A model generated the notes under the pieces. It saw nothing but the letters and a program-made list of their open reading frames with translations, did no database searches and was not told the DNA's origin. A stretch of DNA of 64,000 bases from a virus, in the IMG/VR virus record IMGVR_UViG_3300046794_000123, positions 1 through 64,000 of that record, one strand, 5' to 3'. Made by a program: the position numbers and the translations under genes. Below, one piece after another: positions 37,715 to 44,601 of the stretch. Every line of letters starts with the position of its first letter. Position 1 is the stretch's first letter.

Positions 37715-38497
37715 TTAGCCCTGACTGGCTCGTGCGATTCGTCGTTTCAGGAGCCAGAGGTACTCCTCCTGGCAGTCGGCCTGCGTCTTCAGATCCTGCT
37801 GCTCGACAGGAGGCAGAGCAGCGAACGCCTCGGTCTTGAGGAAGGGCCGCAGCTTCTCGTAGCGAGCTTCCAGCTCAGCAGCCTCGACTTTCAGACGATC
37901 CAAGAAGGAAGTGGAGCGGGGTTCCCCACTCACCGTGTACGCACGTTCGAACACTTCCTTCGGGGACCAGCTGAGGTAGCCGGCGAAGCCAACAACATTC
38001 GAAGCACCGCCGTCCGTGTACTCGACCAGGTAACCGGCATCGTCCGGATTCTCGTCGGCCGGCACAGTCCAGCCACGCAGACCGCTGTACTCTCCGCGAC
38101 TCATCGGTGTGCCGTGGACAACCTTGGTGCCAACATACGTCTTCGTCTCTGAGCCAAGGGGAAGGAGATCCCGCGAAGCTGGGCCGGCTGCGTCGATGAG
38201 CGACAGCTTCCACGCCAGTACGGTACCCAGTGCCTTCCAGACTTCGTTGGTGGCCAGCTTCAGCGCGGCACTCTCACCCATTTCCTGGTTGAAGTTTTCC
38301 TTCGAGACGCACGCGCTATACCCTTCGCAGGAGAAGCGCTCACCGAAGATCTCGACCTGGGCCACGGTCGTGCGGCCATTGGGCAGGACGGTGAAGGTCA
38401 CCTTTCCTTCTTTGATCGCCCTCTCGACTTCCTCCAAGCTGACTCGCGGTGCCTTAGCTCCCGCCGTCAAAAGTTTTTCTGCCGCTGCGGTATCCAT
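37715..38497 (-). CDS. Gp49-family phage protein
   Basis: 260 aa. Residues ~20-95 fit the Phage_gp49 pattern: promoter-proximal basic part, GRTTVAQVEIFGERFSCEG, then a conserved Cys/Ser segment (YSACVSKENFNQEMG). Residues ~135-190 carry GLRGWTVPADENPDDAGYLVEYTDGG and GYLSWSPKEVFERAY, the companion domain usually seen downstream in this family. The C-terminal helix is charged. It is the outermost late gene, next to the presumed genome end. The biochemical role is unknown. Confidence 0.7.
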   Translation of the reverse strand: MDTAAAEKLLTAGAKAPRVSLEEVERAIKEGKVTFTVLPNGRTTVAQVEIFGERFSCEGYSACVSKENFNQEMGESAALKLATNEVWKALGTVLAWKLSLIDAAGPASRDLLPLGSETKTYVGTKVVHGTPMSRGEYSGLRGWTVPADENPDDAGYLVEYTDGGASNVVGFAGYLSWSPKEVFERAYTVSGEPRSTSFLDRLKVEAAELEARYEKLRPFLKTEAFAALPPVEQQDLKTQADCQEEYLWLLKRRIARASQG

Positions 38498-39247
38498 TGT
38501 TTATGTCCTCGTCTGTACGGTAGTCCACAAATAGACTAAGCGCAGTCTAAAGTCTATGTTAGGATTCGTCTACAGAAATTTCAGACTCTATTTCCTTATG
38601 GGAATGGGAGGGTCACTCCTATGGTTGCTCCGCAACAGGGAGGGGGAGAAAAGCTACCCAAACTGAAATCAAGCTGTTAACGTAGCGCCGTGGAAGCTAA
38701 CCCGCGTCCACATGCCGTTACGTTAGGCTTGCCTTCGTTTCGATACCCAAGCGAGAGTGGGGAATGAATAACCATCGCAGTTCCAGCTGACGAACTCCTC
38801 TTCTGAAGTGGTCATGAGTCGGGCTACGCCCTCCTCGCCTACGGCTGCTTCAGTTGTCAGTCAGTGATGGGATACGGAGCCTGAACCGTTCATCAGTCAG
38901 GGGATAAGGGAGAGCACTGGTTGCTCTCCCTTGTCTTTTCTAGGTCCCCTCTCTGCACACCTGGAGCCAAGGGAAAGACAGTTAGTAGACTTCCCCGCAA
39001 ACGCGAGGGTGACCTTCGGGGTCAGCCGAGTCGTACTCTCCCCCCGCTTATAGAGAAAATTTCTCGCCAATTTTCTGGACGAGACCGGATCGGCATGTGC
39101 TCAAAAAAGAGGCACGGTTTCCAGGAAATCTCATAGCTAAGGGACATAGCAGTGTGTGGCCCTCCGGCTTTACACACATACACCACCCCCCCGGTACTGC
39201 TTGCCTATGTGGTATCGCATGCCACCCCTGCTTTACACGGTACACAA
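38498..39247. other. Non-coding region at the presumed genome ends
   Basis: About 750 bases with no supported gene. It lies where leftward late genes and rightward early genes diverge, which is where N4 has its left and right ends with terminal repeats, so the physical ends and packaging site should be here. Contents include inverted repeats built on TAGACT/AGTCTA (38533-38557) and a small hairpin GTTGC-TCC-GCAAC near 38622. Another small hairpin GGGC-TAC-GCCC is near 38822. There is a strong terminator (38906-38932), a CCAAGGGAAAG box near 38963 and the palindrome GAGAAAATTTCTC near 39054. Short open frames here look like noise. Confidence 0.6.
38906..38932 (+). terminator. Strong terminator in the end region
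   Basis: AAGGGAGAGCA, loop CTGGT, TGCTCTCCCTT: a perfect 11-bp stem followed by GTCTTTTCT. Its orientation would stop rightward transcription entering the early region. Confidence 0.8.
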
Positions 39248-39252
39248 CCCTT

Positions 39253-39286
39253 GCTGCTACGCAGATGTTGGTGCTTGTGTTCAAGC
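39253..39286 (+). promoter_or_regulatory. vRNAP early promoter candidate 1
   Basis: Hairpin CTGC-TAC-GCAG (39254-39264, 4 bp plus a G/A mismatch), then A, TGTT and GG with predicted +1 at 39270. The transcript would start with a hairpin GCTTG-TGTT-CAAGC (39273-39286). It matches the N4 layout: hairpin, 4-nt spacer, then GG 11 nt from the loop centre. It drives the gene at 39308. Confidence 0.7.
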
Positions 39287-39307
39287 TAACTGTTTATCGG
39301 GGGTTGT

Positions 39308-39535
39308 ATGACATTCGCTGCTATCGCTCTGCCTGAGTCCAATGCTGATCTGTATCCCGTACATGCTGATGTGTGTGACTGGGAGGATGAGTTGACTGAG
39401 GAGGAGCTTGAGTTGGCTTCGCTACACGATGCTCACTACTCCCAGTGGTACCTGACTGGACGTAACTCACTGCATAACTACCACGTACGTGAGTGGCTGG
39501 TACACGGTATCGATCTAGGTGATGTGCCGTTCTGA
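39308..39535 (+). CDS. First early protein, unknown function
   Basis: 75 aa, acidic (DWEDELTEEELELASLHDA), ending HGIDLGDVPF. It begins 38 bases after the predicted start of early promoter 1, so it would be among the first proteins made after injection. Codon use is less GC-biased than the late genes. Small acidic early proteins often bind host RNAP or nucleases or mimic DNA. No family recognised. Confidence 0.7.
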   Translation: MTFAAIALPESNADLYPVHADVCDWEDELTEEELELASLHDAHYSQWYLTGRNSLHNYHVREWLVHGIDLGDVPF

Positions 39536-39537
39536 GG

Positions 39538-39569
39538 ATACTGAGACTTAGTCTCGCTTCACTCAGTAT
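39538..39569 (+). terminator. Hairpin after the first early gene
   Basis: ATACTGAG (39538-39545) pairs with CTCAGTAT (39562-39569), enclosing GAGACTTAGTCTC, itself a palindrome. No T-tract follows. It could be a weak terminator or a protein site; the ACTGAGACTT core is also found in the repeats at 47631. Confidence 0.5.
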
Positions 39570-39612
39570 GAGGTGAGTGGTAGGTCAGTGCTAACTCAGT
39601 GATTAGCTCTGT

Positions 39613-39644
39613 TCGGCTACGCCGATGTTGGATCATCTTGATCC
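39613..39644 (+). promoter_or_regulatory. vRNAP early promoter candidate 2
   Basis: TCGGC-TAC-GCCGA (39613-39625, perfect 5-bp stem, 3-nt loop), then TGTT and GG with predicted +1 at 39630. The RNA would begin with the hairpin GGATCA-TCT-TGATCC. It is the best match of the three to the N4 vRNAP promoter architecture and lies upstream of the gene at 39721. Confidence 0.8.
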
Positions 39645-39689
39645 TTCTCTTTTTCTGGGTTCAGCCTAAATCCTAAGCTGTTCCTCTTT

Positions 39690-39709
39690 CCTCAAACTTG
39701 GTTCTAATT
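39690..39709. promoter_or_regulatory. Recurrent AT-rich box
   Basis: CCTCAAACTTGGTTCTAATT, the reverse complement form of the box at 13417; it lies 11 bases before the gene at 39721. Candidate middle-promoter or control element. Confidence 0.4.
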
Positions 39710-39720
39710 GGAGTTTCAAA

Positions 39721-40062
39721 ATGACAACAGCACGCATGACGTTCGGTACGGTTCTGGGCACGGTTTCGGATGCAGCAGTGGCCGTCAGCACGACGCTGGG
39801 TTCGCTCACCCAAGGCGTCAACATGTTGGATGAGTTCGTGAAGGTAGCAGCACTCAAGCAGAAGGCACGCAATGTCGTCGAGGTGGAGACCTTCGCCGTC
39901 AAGCTGCAAGAGGAAGTGGCCATGGAAGAAGTCGAGCGTGGCATCAAGCTGGAGGAGTTCAAGGGCAAGAGCGATGCTCACCGTGCAGCGTTCGACAAGA
40001 GCTTCGAGCGTATCGGCGCACTGCTGGCCAAGCACAAGATCGACATGCCGGTGACGGCGTAA
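39721..40062 (+). CDS. Early helical protein, unknown function
   Basis: 113 aa, mostly helical with alternating charges (VETFAVKLQEEVAMEEVERG) after a Thr/Val/Ser-rich N-terminus. GGAG at 39710-39713 is a good ribosome site. Downstream lies a terminator at 40137, so this gene and promoter 2 define a single-gene early transcript. Codon bias is strongly C/G-ending, suggesting high expression. No family recognised. Confidence 0.75.
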   Translation: MTTARMTFGTVLGTVSDAAVAVSTTLGSLTQGVNMLDEFVKVAALKQKARNVVEVETFAVKLQEEVAMEEVERGIKLEEFKGKSDAHRAAFDKSFERIGALLAKHKIDMPVTA

Positions 40063-40136
40063 CACCGTCTGGTCTGCTCACCCTCGGGTGGGCGGGCCAG
40101 CGCACTCCATCTGGATAGACATTCTAGATGGTCATC

Positions 40137-40187
40137 AAGGGTCTATTGGCGTGTCGCTCAGACAGTCCAATTGGCCCTTTTTATTTT
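40137..40187 (+). terminator. Early-region terminator
   Basis: AAGGGTCTATTGG (40137-40149) pairs with CCAATTGGCCCTT (40167-40179), 12 of 13 positions paired, followed by TTTATTTTT. A smaller hairpin CCATCT/AGATGG lies just before (40107-40131). Confidence 0.85.
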
Positions 40188-40194
40188 TCCATCA

Positions 40195-40212
40195 TTAGAC
40201 ATATCTTTGAGG
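40195..40212. promoter_or_regulatory. Recurrent AT-rich box with ribosome site
   Basis: TTAGACATATCTTTGAGG; the GAGG end doubles as ribosome site for the gene at 40222. It immediately follows the early terminator, as expected for a new promoter. Confidence 0.45.
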
Positions 40213-40221
40213 TAATCTCCC

Positions 40222-40425
40222 ATGAACAAATCCATCACCTTCGCTGCCATCCTCATTTGCCTGATTGGCATGGGCTTCATCGCTTGGGCCTGTGCACAAA
40301 TGATGATGATCGTTCCCTATTATTCCCATTGGAGCGACGTCGCTGGCCTGCTCATCGGTGTCTGCCTTAATGGGGCTGGCTACATCATGCTGATCGACCT
40401 CGGATCGAGGCCATCACTCGCATGA
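40222..40425 (+). CDS. Small two-helix membrane protein
   Basis: 67 aa. Helix 1 at residues ~5-29 (ITFAAILICLIGMGFIAWAC), helix 2 at ~42-60 (AGLLIGVCLNGAGYIMLI). GAGGTAA precedes the ATG by 8 bases. It follows a strong terminator, so it needs the box at 40195 as promoter. Overlaps the next gene by ATGA. Early phage membrane proteins of this kind can block superinfection; unproven. Confidence 0.7.
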   Translation: MNKSITFAAILICLIGMGFIAWACAQMMMIVPYYSHWSDVAGLLIGVCLNGAGYIMLIDLGSRPSLA

Positions 40426-40556
40426 AAACCTACCGCATTCGGGCATCCAGGTCTGGACGTGCATTTGCCGTCCGGGCCATGGATGAGCGTGATCTCAAGC
40501 TGGTGCTGCGTAATTGCTACGCCTGCACTGTATACATAGTGTTAGAAGTTTATTGA
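40422..40556 (+). CDS. Very small basic protein
   Basis: 44 aa, basic (MKTYRIRASRSGRAFAVRAM) with two Cys (CYAC). The start overlaps the previous stop (ATGA), which argues for translation. No family recognised. Confidence 0.5.
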   Translation: MKTYRIRASRSGRAFAVRAMDERDLKLVLRNCYACTVYIVLEVY

Positions 40557-40571
40557 GCCAAGGAGAAAGAC

Positions 40572-40757
40572 ATGAACCAGCGTGATCTAGTTGTCATCCA
40601 AGGGATGCTCGATGCCCGCACGGAATTCGATCTGCGTGTGCGTGATCCGGAAAACAAGTCAGTGGTCTGTCCGTTCGATCCACTCACTGAGTCGCAGGAA
40701 TACGACTACTGGTGGGAGGGCTACACCTTCCACCGTGATCCGAAGATAGTTGGATAA
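40572..40757 (+). CDS. Small protein with aromatic C-terminus
   Basis: 61 aa; the ribosome site is in GAGCCAAGGAGAAAGACATG, the most typical form of the genome's repeated box. The C-terminal pattern YDYWWEGYTF is found in many small phage proteins of the type with a helix followed by an aromatic sheet. Function unknown. Confidence 0.65.
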   Translation: MNQRDLVVIQGMLDARTEFDLRVRDPENKSVVCPFDPLTESQEYDYWWEGYTFHRDPKIVG

Positions 40758-40769
40758 CTACGGTCGTAG

Positions 40770-40802
40770 ATCCGCTACGCGGATGTTGGGATATGTGATC
40801 CC
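40770..40802 (+). promoter_or_regulatory. vRNAP early promoter candidate 3
   Basis: TCCGC-TAC-GCGGA (40771-40783, with one more A-T pair outside), then TGTT and GGG with predicted +1 at 40788. The RNA would begin with GGGAT-ATGTG-ATCCC. It lies upstream of the gene at 40879. Confidence 0.8.
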
Positions 40803-40878
40803 AGTTTCATTGTTTTTCTGGGGTGAGTCCATCTCATCCCACTGCTACTTTCTCTCAATCTCTCAAGGAGTTATCGCA

Positions 40879-41277
40879 ATGCCCATTCTCGAATCCAAGA
40901 ACCTGTTCGGCAACACCAAGCAAGCCGCTGCGAGCAGCAAGCAGGACAAGCCCAAGGCCAACTTCTGGCTGAATGTCGGGCTTCTGAAGAAGGTCGACGA
41001 CGGTGAGGTGTTCCTCTCGCTGCCCATCGGCATTCCGCTGGACACGCAGGATCGTCTGCCGGAAACGAGCTCCAACAAGGAGTTCGCCCAGATGCAGGCA
41101 GCTCGCAACAACATCATGGATCAGCTGATCGCCTACGCCAACACCATGGAACCGGGTCAGGACATCGTCATCGACCTTCAGGTTCAACTGCGTCGAGTCA
41201 AGGAGACGCAGGAAGTGAGCACCAAGGTTGGCGAGAACAAGTTCGCCATGGACTTGGGTCTGCTCGAATCGAAGTAA
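40879..41277 (+). CDS. Early beta-rich protein, unknown function
   Basis: 132 aa from the ATG at 40879, preceded by AAGGAG (spacing 10). It begins with MPILESKNLFGNTKQAA; a compact domain follows (NFWLNVGLLKK..., VFLSLPIGIPLDT, DIVIDLQVQLRRVKE). A Ser/Lys-rich N-terminus and the NLF motif recall the SLF tails of SSB and its neighbour. It is the first gene after early promoter 3 and is followed by a 13-bp hairpin (41287-41316). Confidence 0.75.
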   Translation: MPILESKNLFGNTKQAAASSKQDKPKANFWLNVGLLKKVDDGEVFLSLPIGIPLDTQDRLPETSSNKEFAQMQAARNNIMDQLIAYANTMEPGQDIVIDLQVQLRRVKETQEVSTKVGENKFAMDLGLLESK

Positions 41278-41286
41278 ACCCAAGCT

Positions 41287-41316
41287 GAGGGAGTGAGGCT
41301 ATAATGCCTCGCTTCC
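41287..41316 (+). terminator. Hairpin after the early gene at 40879
   Basis: GAGGGAGTGAGGC pairs with GCCTCGCTTCCTC around loop TATAAT, 13 pairs with two wobbles. It has no T-tract, and its right arm runs into the AT-rich box at 41315-41334. Confidence 0.55.
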
Positions 41317-41334
41317 TCAAACTTACCTCTAATT
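41315..41334. promoter_or_regulatory. Recurrent AT-rich box
   Basis: CCTCAAACTTACCTCTAATT, the same form as at 39690 and 49887, upstream of the gene at 41404. Confidence 0.45.
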
Positions 41335-41403
41335 GACAGTCTAACTTTCCATGCCCTAAGTAGGGTTGGAGGCTGGATTTCGACTATAGATAGCCAAAAG
41401 ACT

Positions 41404-41922
41404 ATGAAACCCCTGAAATACGCTGGCATCGGACCTCGTGCAACGCCTCTGGATGTCTGCACTCAGATGTTCAACGTCGCCGGAGAGCTCAATAAACTGG
41501 GCTGGATAGTCAGATCCGGCCATGCCGAGGGCGCAGACCAGGCGTGGGAGCTTGGCCATGATCCGGCTCAGCGGGAGATCTATCTGCCGTGGAATGGCTT
41601 CAACAATGGCCAAGGCAAGGGAGTCTACGTATCGCCCTCCTCTCCTGCATTGGTGGCTGTAGCCCAGCTCATCCACCCACGCTGGGACTTCCTCAGCCAG
41701 GGTGCCCAGAAGCTGATGATGCGAAACGTCTCGATCATCTTAGGTCCCCAGCTCGACGACCACGTCAAGTTCGTCGCCTACTGGTCAGCCACCCGTGAGG
41801 TGCAAGGTGGCACCGGCAACGCAGTGAAGCTGGCCACGGCCTACGGCATTCCTGCCTACAACATCGCATTCGAGGATGAGCAGGAAGAGATGACTGCACT
41901 CATCAACGTGCTCTCGCCCTAG
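41404..41922 (+). CDS. SLOG/DprA-like nucleotide-binding protein
   Basis: 172 aa. KYAGIGPRATP at the start, then GWIVRSGHAEGADQAWE (glycine-rich loop after the second strand) and REIYLPWNGF, the signature of the SLOG superfamily (DprA, LOG, TIR-linked sensors), which binds nucleotides. It is shorter than DprA and lacks its helix-turn-helix parts. In phages such proteins may process or sequester nucleotide signals of host defence; this is inference. Confidence 0.75.
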   Translation: MKPLKYAGIGPRATPLDVCTQMFNVAGELNKLGWIVRSGHAEGADQAWELGHDPAQREIYLPWNGFNNGQGKGVYVSPSSPALVAVAQLIHPRWDFLSQGAQKLMMRNVSIILGPQLDDHVKFVAYWSATREVQGGTGNAVKLATAYGIPAYNIAFEDEQEEMTALINVLSP

Positions 41923-41987
41923 CCTTCGCTGCCGCTCAGGCTCGTTCTCGCGTTTGGGTGAGATACCTCTCAGGAACCAAGGAAACC

Positions 41988-42290
41988 ATGAACCAAGGAA
42001 AGAAGGTGGCATTCGTCACCAAGGCTCAACTCGTCCGTGCTGAAGACATCTGGATCGGTGATGAACTATATGTAGGCAAGTTCGTGCTGCGTGCAGTGAT
42101 GGTCGCAGACAAACCCGAAGCACGAGTTCACGAGAATCAACACCGTGTCTTTCAGGCTGGTGAGGATGTCCGTACATCGTTCCTCATTCGGGTCGACATC
42201 GAGAAGAACGAGTTCGAGACCATGAACACCATCTACAAGGTGGTGCCCGAAGCACAGGTCGATGTGTACCGCATGACCAACCCGTTCTGA
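41988..42290 (+). CDS. Small beta-rich protein
   Basis: 100 aa; start chosen at the ATG after GAACCAAGGAAACC. Hydrophilic, beta-rich (FVTKAQLVRAEDIWIGDELY, RVDIEKNEFETMNTIY). A second CCAAGGAAAG box overlaps codons 2-6, so the box is translated as NQGK. Unknown function. Confidence 0.65.
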   Translation: MNQGKKVAFVTKAQLVRAEDIWIGDELYVGKFVLRAVMVADKPEARVHENQHRVFQAGEDVRTSFLIRVDIEKNEFETMNTIYKVVPEAQVDVYRMTNPF

Positions 42291-42380
42291 ATCAGTAGAA
42301 GACGTTCAACAAGCTATGTCAGCGTTCACCGCTTCACTACACCAGGAATGTTCATGACATAAAAACTGAGGCTATATCCC

Positions 42381-42695
42381 ATGTCCAATCCGGACCCGAA
42401 GGAAGTGCTGCAAGTATTGCGAATGACCGAGGAACAGATGGCGACTGTCTCGACCATCGTTCTGTATCAGGCCTTTTACGCTCTGCCTACCCACTATCCA
42501 CTTGCCCTGTGTGATGTGTCCACTGGCAAGGGGTTCGAGCAATTGAACAAGGAAGAAAGGGTCATCGCTGAACGCATTGTGCGTGTGATTCAACACCGAT
42601 GCCCAGTGCCGAAGATTGAGCGTTGGAAGAAATTCGAAGCACCCGCAGCCAACGATCCGCAGATCCCGATCGAGCTGCGCATCACGCATCACTGA
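42381..42695 (+). CDS. Small helical protein, unknown
   Basis: 104 aa. Helical with a central hydrophobic segment (VSTIVLYQAFYALPTHYPLA), then a basic helix (EERVIAERIVRVIQHRCPVP). No good ribosome site is visible before the ATG (GGCTATATCCC). It ends in a CTGAGCCAAGGAAAAG box that serves the next gene. Unknown function. Confidence 0.65.
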   Translation: MSNPDPKEVLQVLRMTEEQMATVSTIVLYQAFYALPTHYPLALCDVSTGKGFEQLNKEERVIAERIVRVIQHRCPVPKIERWKKFEAPAANDPQIPIELRITHH

Positions 42696-42710
42696 GCCAA
42701 GGAAAAGAAT

Positions 42711-43145
42711 ATGAGCCAGGAAAAGAAAGAGTGCGCTGACTGCTGCGGCTGGGCAGAGCCGGGCAATGATCGTTGCGGCTATCACCAGTGCAAGCCAGCA
42801 GCAGCAACTCCTGCGCAGTCTGAACTCCTCACCAAGTTTTACCGTGCGTATGCTGCATGGATTGACGATGGCGCACCTGAAATCCCGGTGTTCACTCGTC
42901 AGCATGGCCTCTGCCACAACCTGAAAACGTGGATTCGAGCAGTCGACGGGGTAGTAATCCCACAGACCTGGTACGAGCTCGATCAGGAAATGCGCAAGCA
43001 GTTCCGGCAAGCACGTCTGCATGAAACCTTCCCGTTCAACGGGGGCGACCGCATGTATTACCAGATCGAGCAGAACACTGTGGCTTCTGGTCCGCAGTGT
43101 CACTCCAACGCAAACCGACTGTCATGGGTACGTGACCATGTTTAA
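42711..43145 (+). CDS. Cys-rich small protein
   Basis: 144 aa. The N-terminus has CADCCGW...CGYHQC (residues 9-26), a possible zinc knuckle of Cys/His type. The rest is helical and aromatic (KFYRAYAAWIDDG, TWYELDQEMRKQF). Start preceded by GAGCCAAGGAAAAG. Unknown function. Confidence 0.65.
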   Translation: MSQEKKECADCCGWAEPGNDRCGYHQCKPAAATPAQSELLTKFYRAYAAWIDDGAPEIPVFTRQHGLCHNLKTWIRAVDGVVIPQTWYELDQEMRKQFRQARLHETFPFNGGDRMYYQIEQNTVASGPQCHSNANRLSWVRDHV

Positions 43146-43446
43146 TAGCCAACAGTTTTTCACGATCTCCAACGCAGAAGGACGTTGGCCCAATCGAACC
43201 TACTTCGACATTCTTCCTGGTTCAGTGCTCTATCACGAAGGAACCAAGGAGGAGTACATCGACTGGCTGTACACCAGTGCGGAGGAAGATCCGGCTGTAG
43301 CTGAAGAGCTCACCAAGATCGTCGATGCAGTCAGTGTGAGTCATCTGGTCCGTCTGGTTGTGCCTGACCGGTTCAATGACTTCCGAGGTAATGCTGTCAT
43401 TGGGCTGGTGAAGCAAGCCATGGAACAACTCAAGGAGCAATCGTGA
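43138..43446 (+). CDS. Small protein, unknown
   Basis: 102 aa from the ATG at 43138, overlapping the previous gene's end by 8 bases. The N-terminus is Phe-rich (MFNSQQFFTISNAEG) and a helix ends the protein (AVIGLVKQAMEQLKEQ). A CCAAGGAGG box lies inside the coding region (translated TKEE). No family recognised. Confidence 0.6.
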   Translation: MFNSQQFFTISNAEGRWPNRTYFDILPGSVLYHEGTKEEYIDWLYTSAEEDPAVAEELTKIVDAVSVSHLVRLVVPDRFNDFRGNAVIGLVKQAMEQLKEQS

Positions 43447-43652
43447 GCTATCAAGTCATTGTCGAGATCAAGGTCATCAATGAAGTTGGTGATGTGGTGG
43501 ACCACAGGGGACATCCACAAATCAGCAACAAGAAGATCTTCACACCTCTGGAGACCAAACAAGACTTCAAGTATTACGAGCACATCGAGTCCGCTCACCA
43601 GAACCTCAACGTGCTGCATGCCGTCATCAAACATATGAAGGAACTCTCGTGA
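43443..43652 (+). CDS. Small protein, unknown
   Basis: 69 aa from GTG, overlapping the previous stop (GTGA). Beta-alpha pattern (VIVEIKVINEVGDVVDHRG, NLNVLHAVIKHMKEL). The upstream AAGGAG in the previous gene's end is the ribosome site. Confidence 0.6.
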   Translation: MSYQVIVEIKVINEVGDVVDHRGHPQISNKKIFTPLETKQDFKYYEHIESAHQNLNVLHAVIKHMKELS

Positions 43653-43828
43653 TCACCTCACAAGAATTCAGGAAGGCAACGGGTCGTGATCCTGCTCAGG
43701 ATGACCTGGAACGCTGCAACTGCAAGTACGCAGGCAAGCTGGGCCATTCGGATTGTGGCTGGAACAAAGAACACAACCTGCCCAACTTCATGGCCAACTA
43801 TCTCAACGTCAAACTGAGCCGCCAATGA
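43649..43828 (+). CDS. Small Cys-rich protein
   Basis: 59 aa from GTG, overlapping the previous stop (GTGA). The motif CNCKYAGKLGHSDCGW (residues 23-38) has three Cys and one His, which could bind one zinc ion. Stop overlaps the next start by 4 bases. Confidence 0.6.
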   Translation: MITSQEFRKATGRDPAQDDLERCNCKYAGKLGHSDCGWNKEHNLPNFMANYLNVKLSRQ

Positions 43829-44214
43829 GCAACAAACCCATTTTCGTCTTTGGCTCTAATGAAGCCGGCCGCCACGGTGCAGGTGCTGCGTATACCGCAC
43901 TCAAACAGCACGGTGCCGTGTATGGCATGAGCTATGGCCACTATGGTGACTCGTTCGCCATTCCCACCAAGGACCGGGCTGTCAAGAACCCTTTACCGAT
44001 GAGCCAGATAAAGGGCTACGTGGAAGGCTTCGTTGCGTATGCCAGAAGCCATCCGGAGTGGACCTTTCAGGTCACACGCATTGGCTGCGGACTGGCTGGC
44101 TGGACGGATGAGTACATCGCACCGCTGTTCATGTTTGCGCCTGACAACTGCCTCTTCGATGAGAAGTGGAGGCCATGGATTCAGGCGTATCACAAAACTT
44201 GGGGAACGTTCTAA
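43825..44214 (+). CDS. Macro-domain-like (A1S_2505-type) phage protein
   Basis: 129 aa. FVFGSNEAGRHGAGAAYTAL at residues 7-26, SFAIPTKD in the middle and VTRIGCGLAGWTDEYIAPLF near the end are the family signature; the glycine loops resemble macro domains that bind ADP-ribose. It is found in many phages, with no confirmed function. Near the SLOG protein it could take part in handling NAD-derived signals (inference). ATGA overlap with the previous gene. Confidence 0.75.
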   Translation: MSNKPIFVFGSNEAGRHGAGAAYTALKQHGAVYGMSYGHYGDSFAIPTKDRAVKNPLPMSQIKGYVEGFVAYARSHPEWTFQVTRIGCGLAGWTDEYIAPLFMFAPDNCLFDEKWRPWIQAYHKTWGTF

Positions 44215-44403
44215 ATGAGCAACGCACACGTGAAAGAGGACTTCATCCTCGAATCGGCCTATGGCCACAAGATCATGAGCTTCCCTACTGCTGAGCAAGC
44301 ACGTGAGTGGGCACAGCAGCGTCGTGAGAAAGCCAAGGGTGTGATCCCTGCTGTACGCCTGGTCAAGAAGACTGTCCTCGAAGAAGAGCTGGGCGTCGTC
44401 TGA
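44215..44403 (+). CDS. Small basic/acidic helical protein
   Basis: 62 aa, helical with a basic middle (QAREWAQQRREKAKG) and acidic end. The ATG immediately follows the previous stop. Unknown function. Confidence 0.6.
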   Translation: MSNAHVKEDFILESAYGHKIMSFPTAEQAREWAQQRREKAKGVIPAVRLVKKTVLEEELGVV

Positions 44404-44433
44404 ACCAAGTAACCAAGCTTCCAAGGAACCAAG

Positions 44434-44601
44434 ATGAGCACGAAGAAGTGCTGCCCTCATTGCGGCAGTGAACGCATCCTGCGTGATGCGTGGACCAAGT
44501 GGGACGGCACCGAATGGGTAGTCCATGACGTGCTGGACAACTGCGTCTGCAACGAATGCGGTGCGGACTTCAATGACGACGAGATCGAGGATCAAACGTG
44601 A
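44434..44601 (+). CDS. Zinc-ribbon small protein
   Basis: 55 aa. CCPHCGS at residues 6-12 and CVCNECGA at 39-46 form a two-CxxC zinc ribbon; the end is acidic (DDEIEDQ). Start follows repeated ACCAAG boxes. Stop overlaps the RNAP1 start (GTGA). Possibly a nucleic-acid or RNAP-binding factor because of its coupling to RNAP1. Confidence 0.6.
   Translation: MSTKKCCPHCGSERILRDAWTKWDGTEWVVHDVLDNCVCNECGADFNDDEIEDQT

Noticed and set aside
38621-38640. GTTGC-TCC-GCAAC as an N4-like early promoter
   Set aside because: The hairpin fits, but the bases after it (AGGGAGGG) do not match the spacer and start pattern, and no gene follows before the terminator at 38906; kept only as a structural note.
38818-38836. 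GGGC-TAC-GCCC as a fourth vRNAP promoter
   Set aside because: It has the TAC loop but lacks the TGTT-GG that follows in the three accepted sites, and the stem is only 4 bp.
38921-39336. Two overlapping short frames (71 and 79 codons) in the gene-free end region
   Set aside because: No ribosome site, no family, and they overlap each other and hairpins and early promoter 1.
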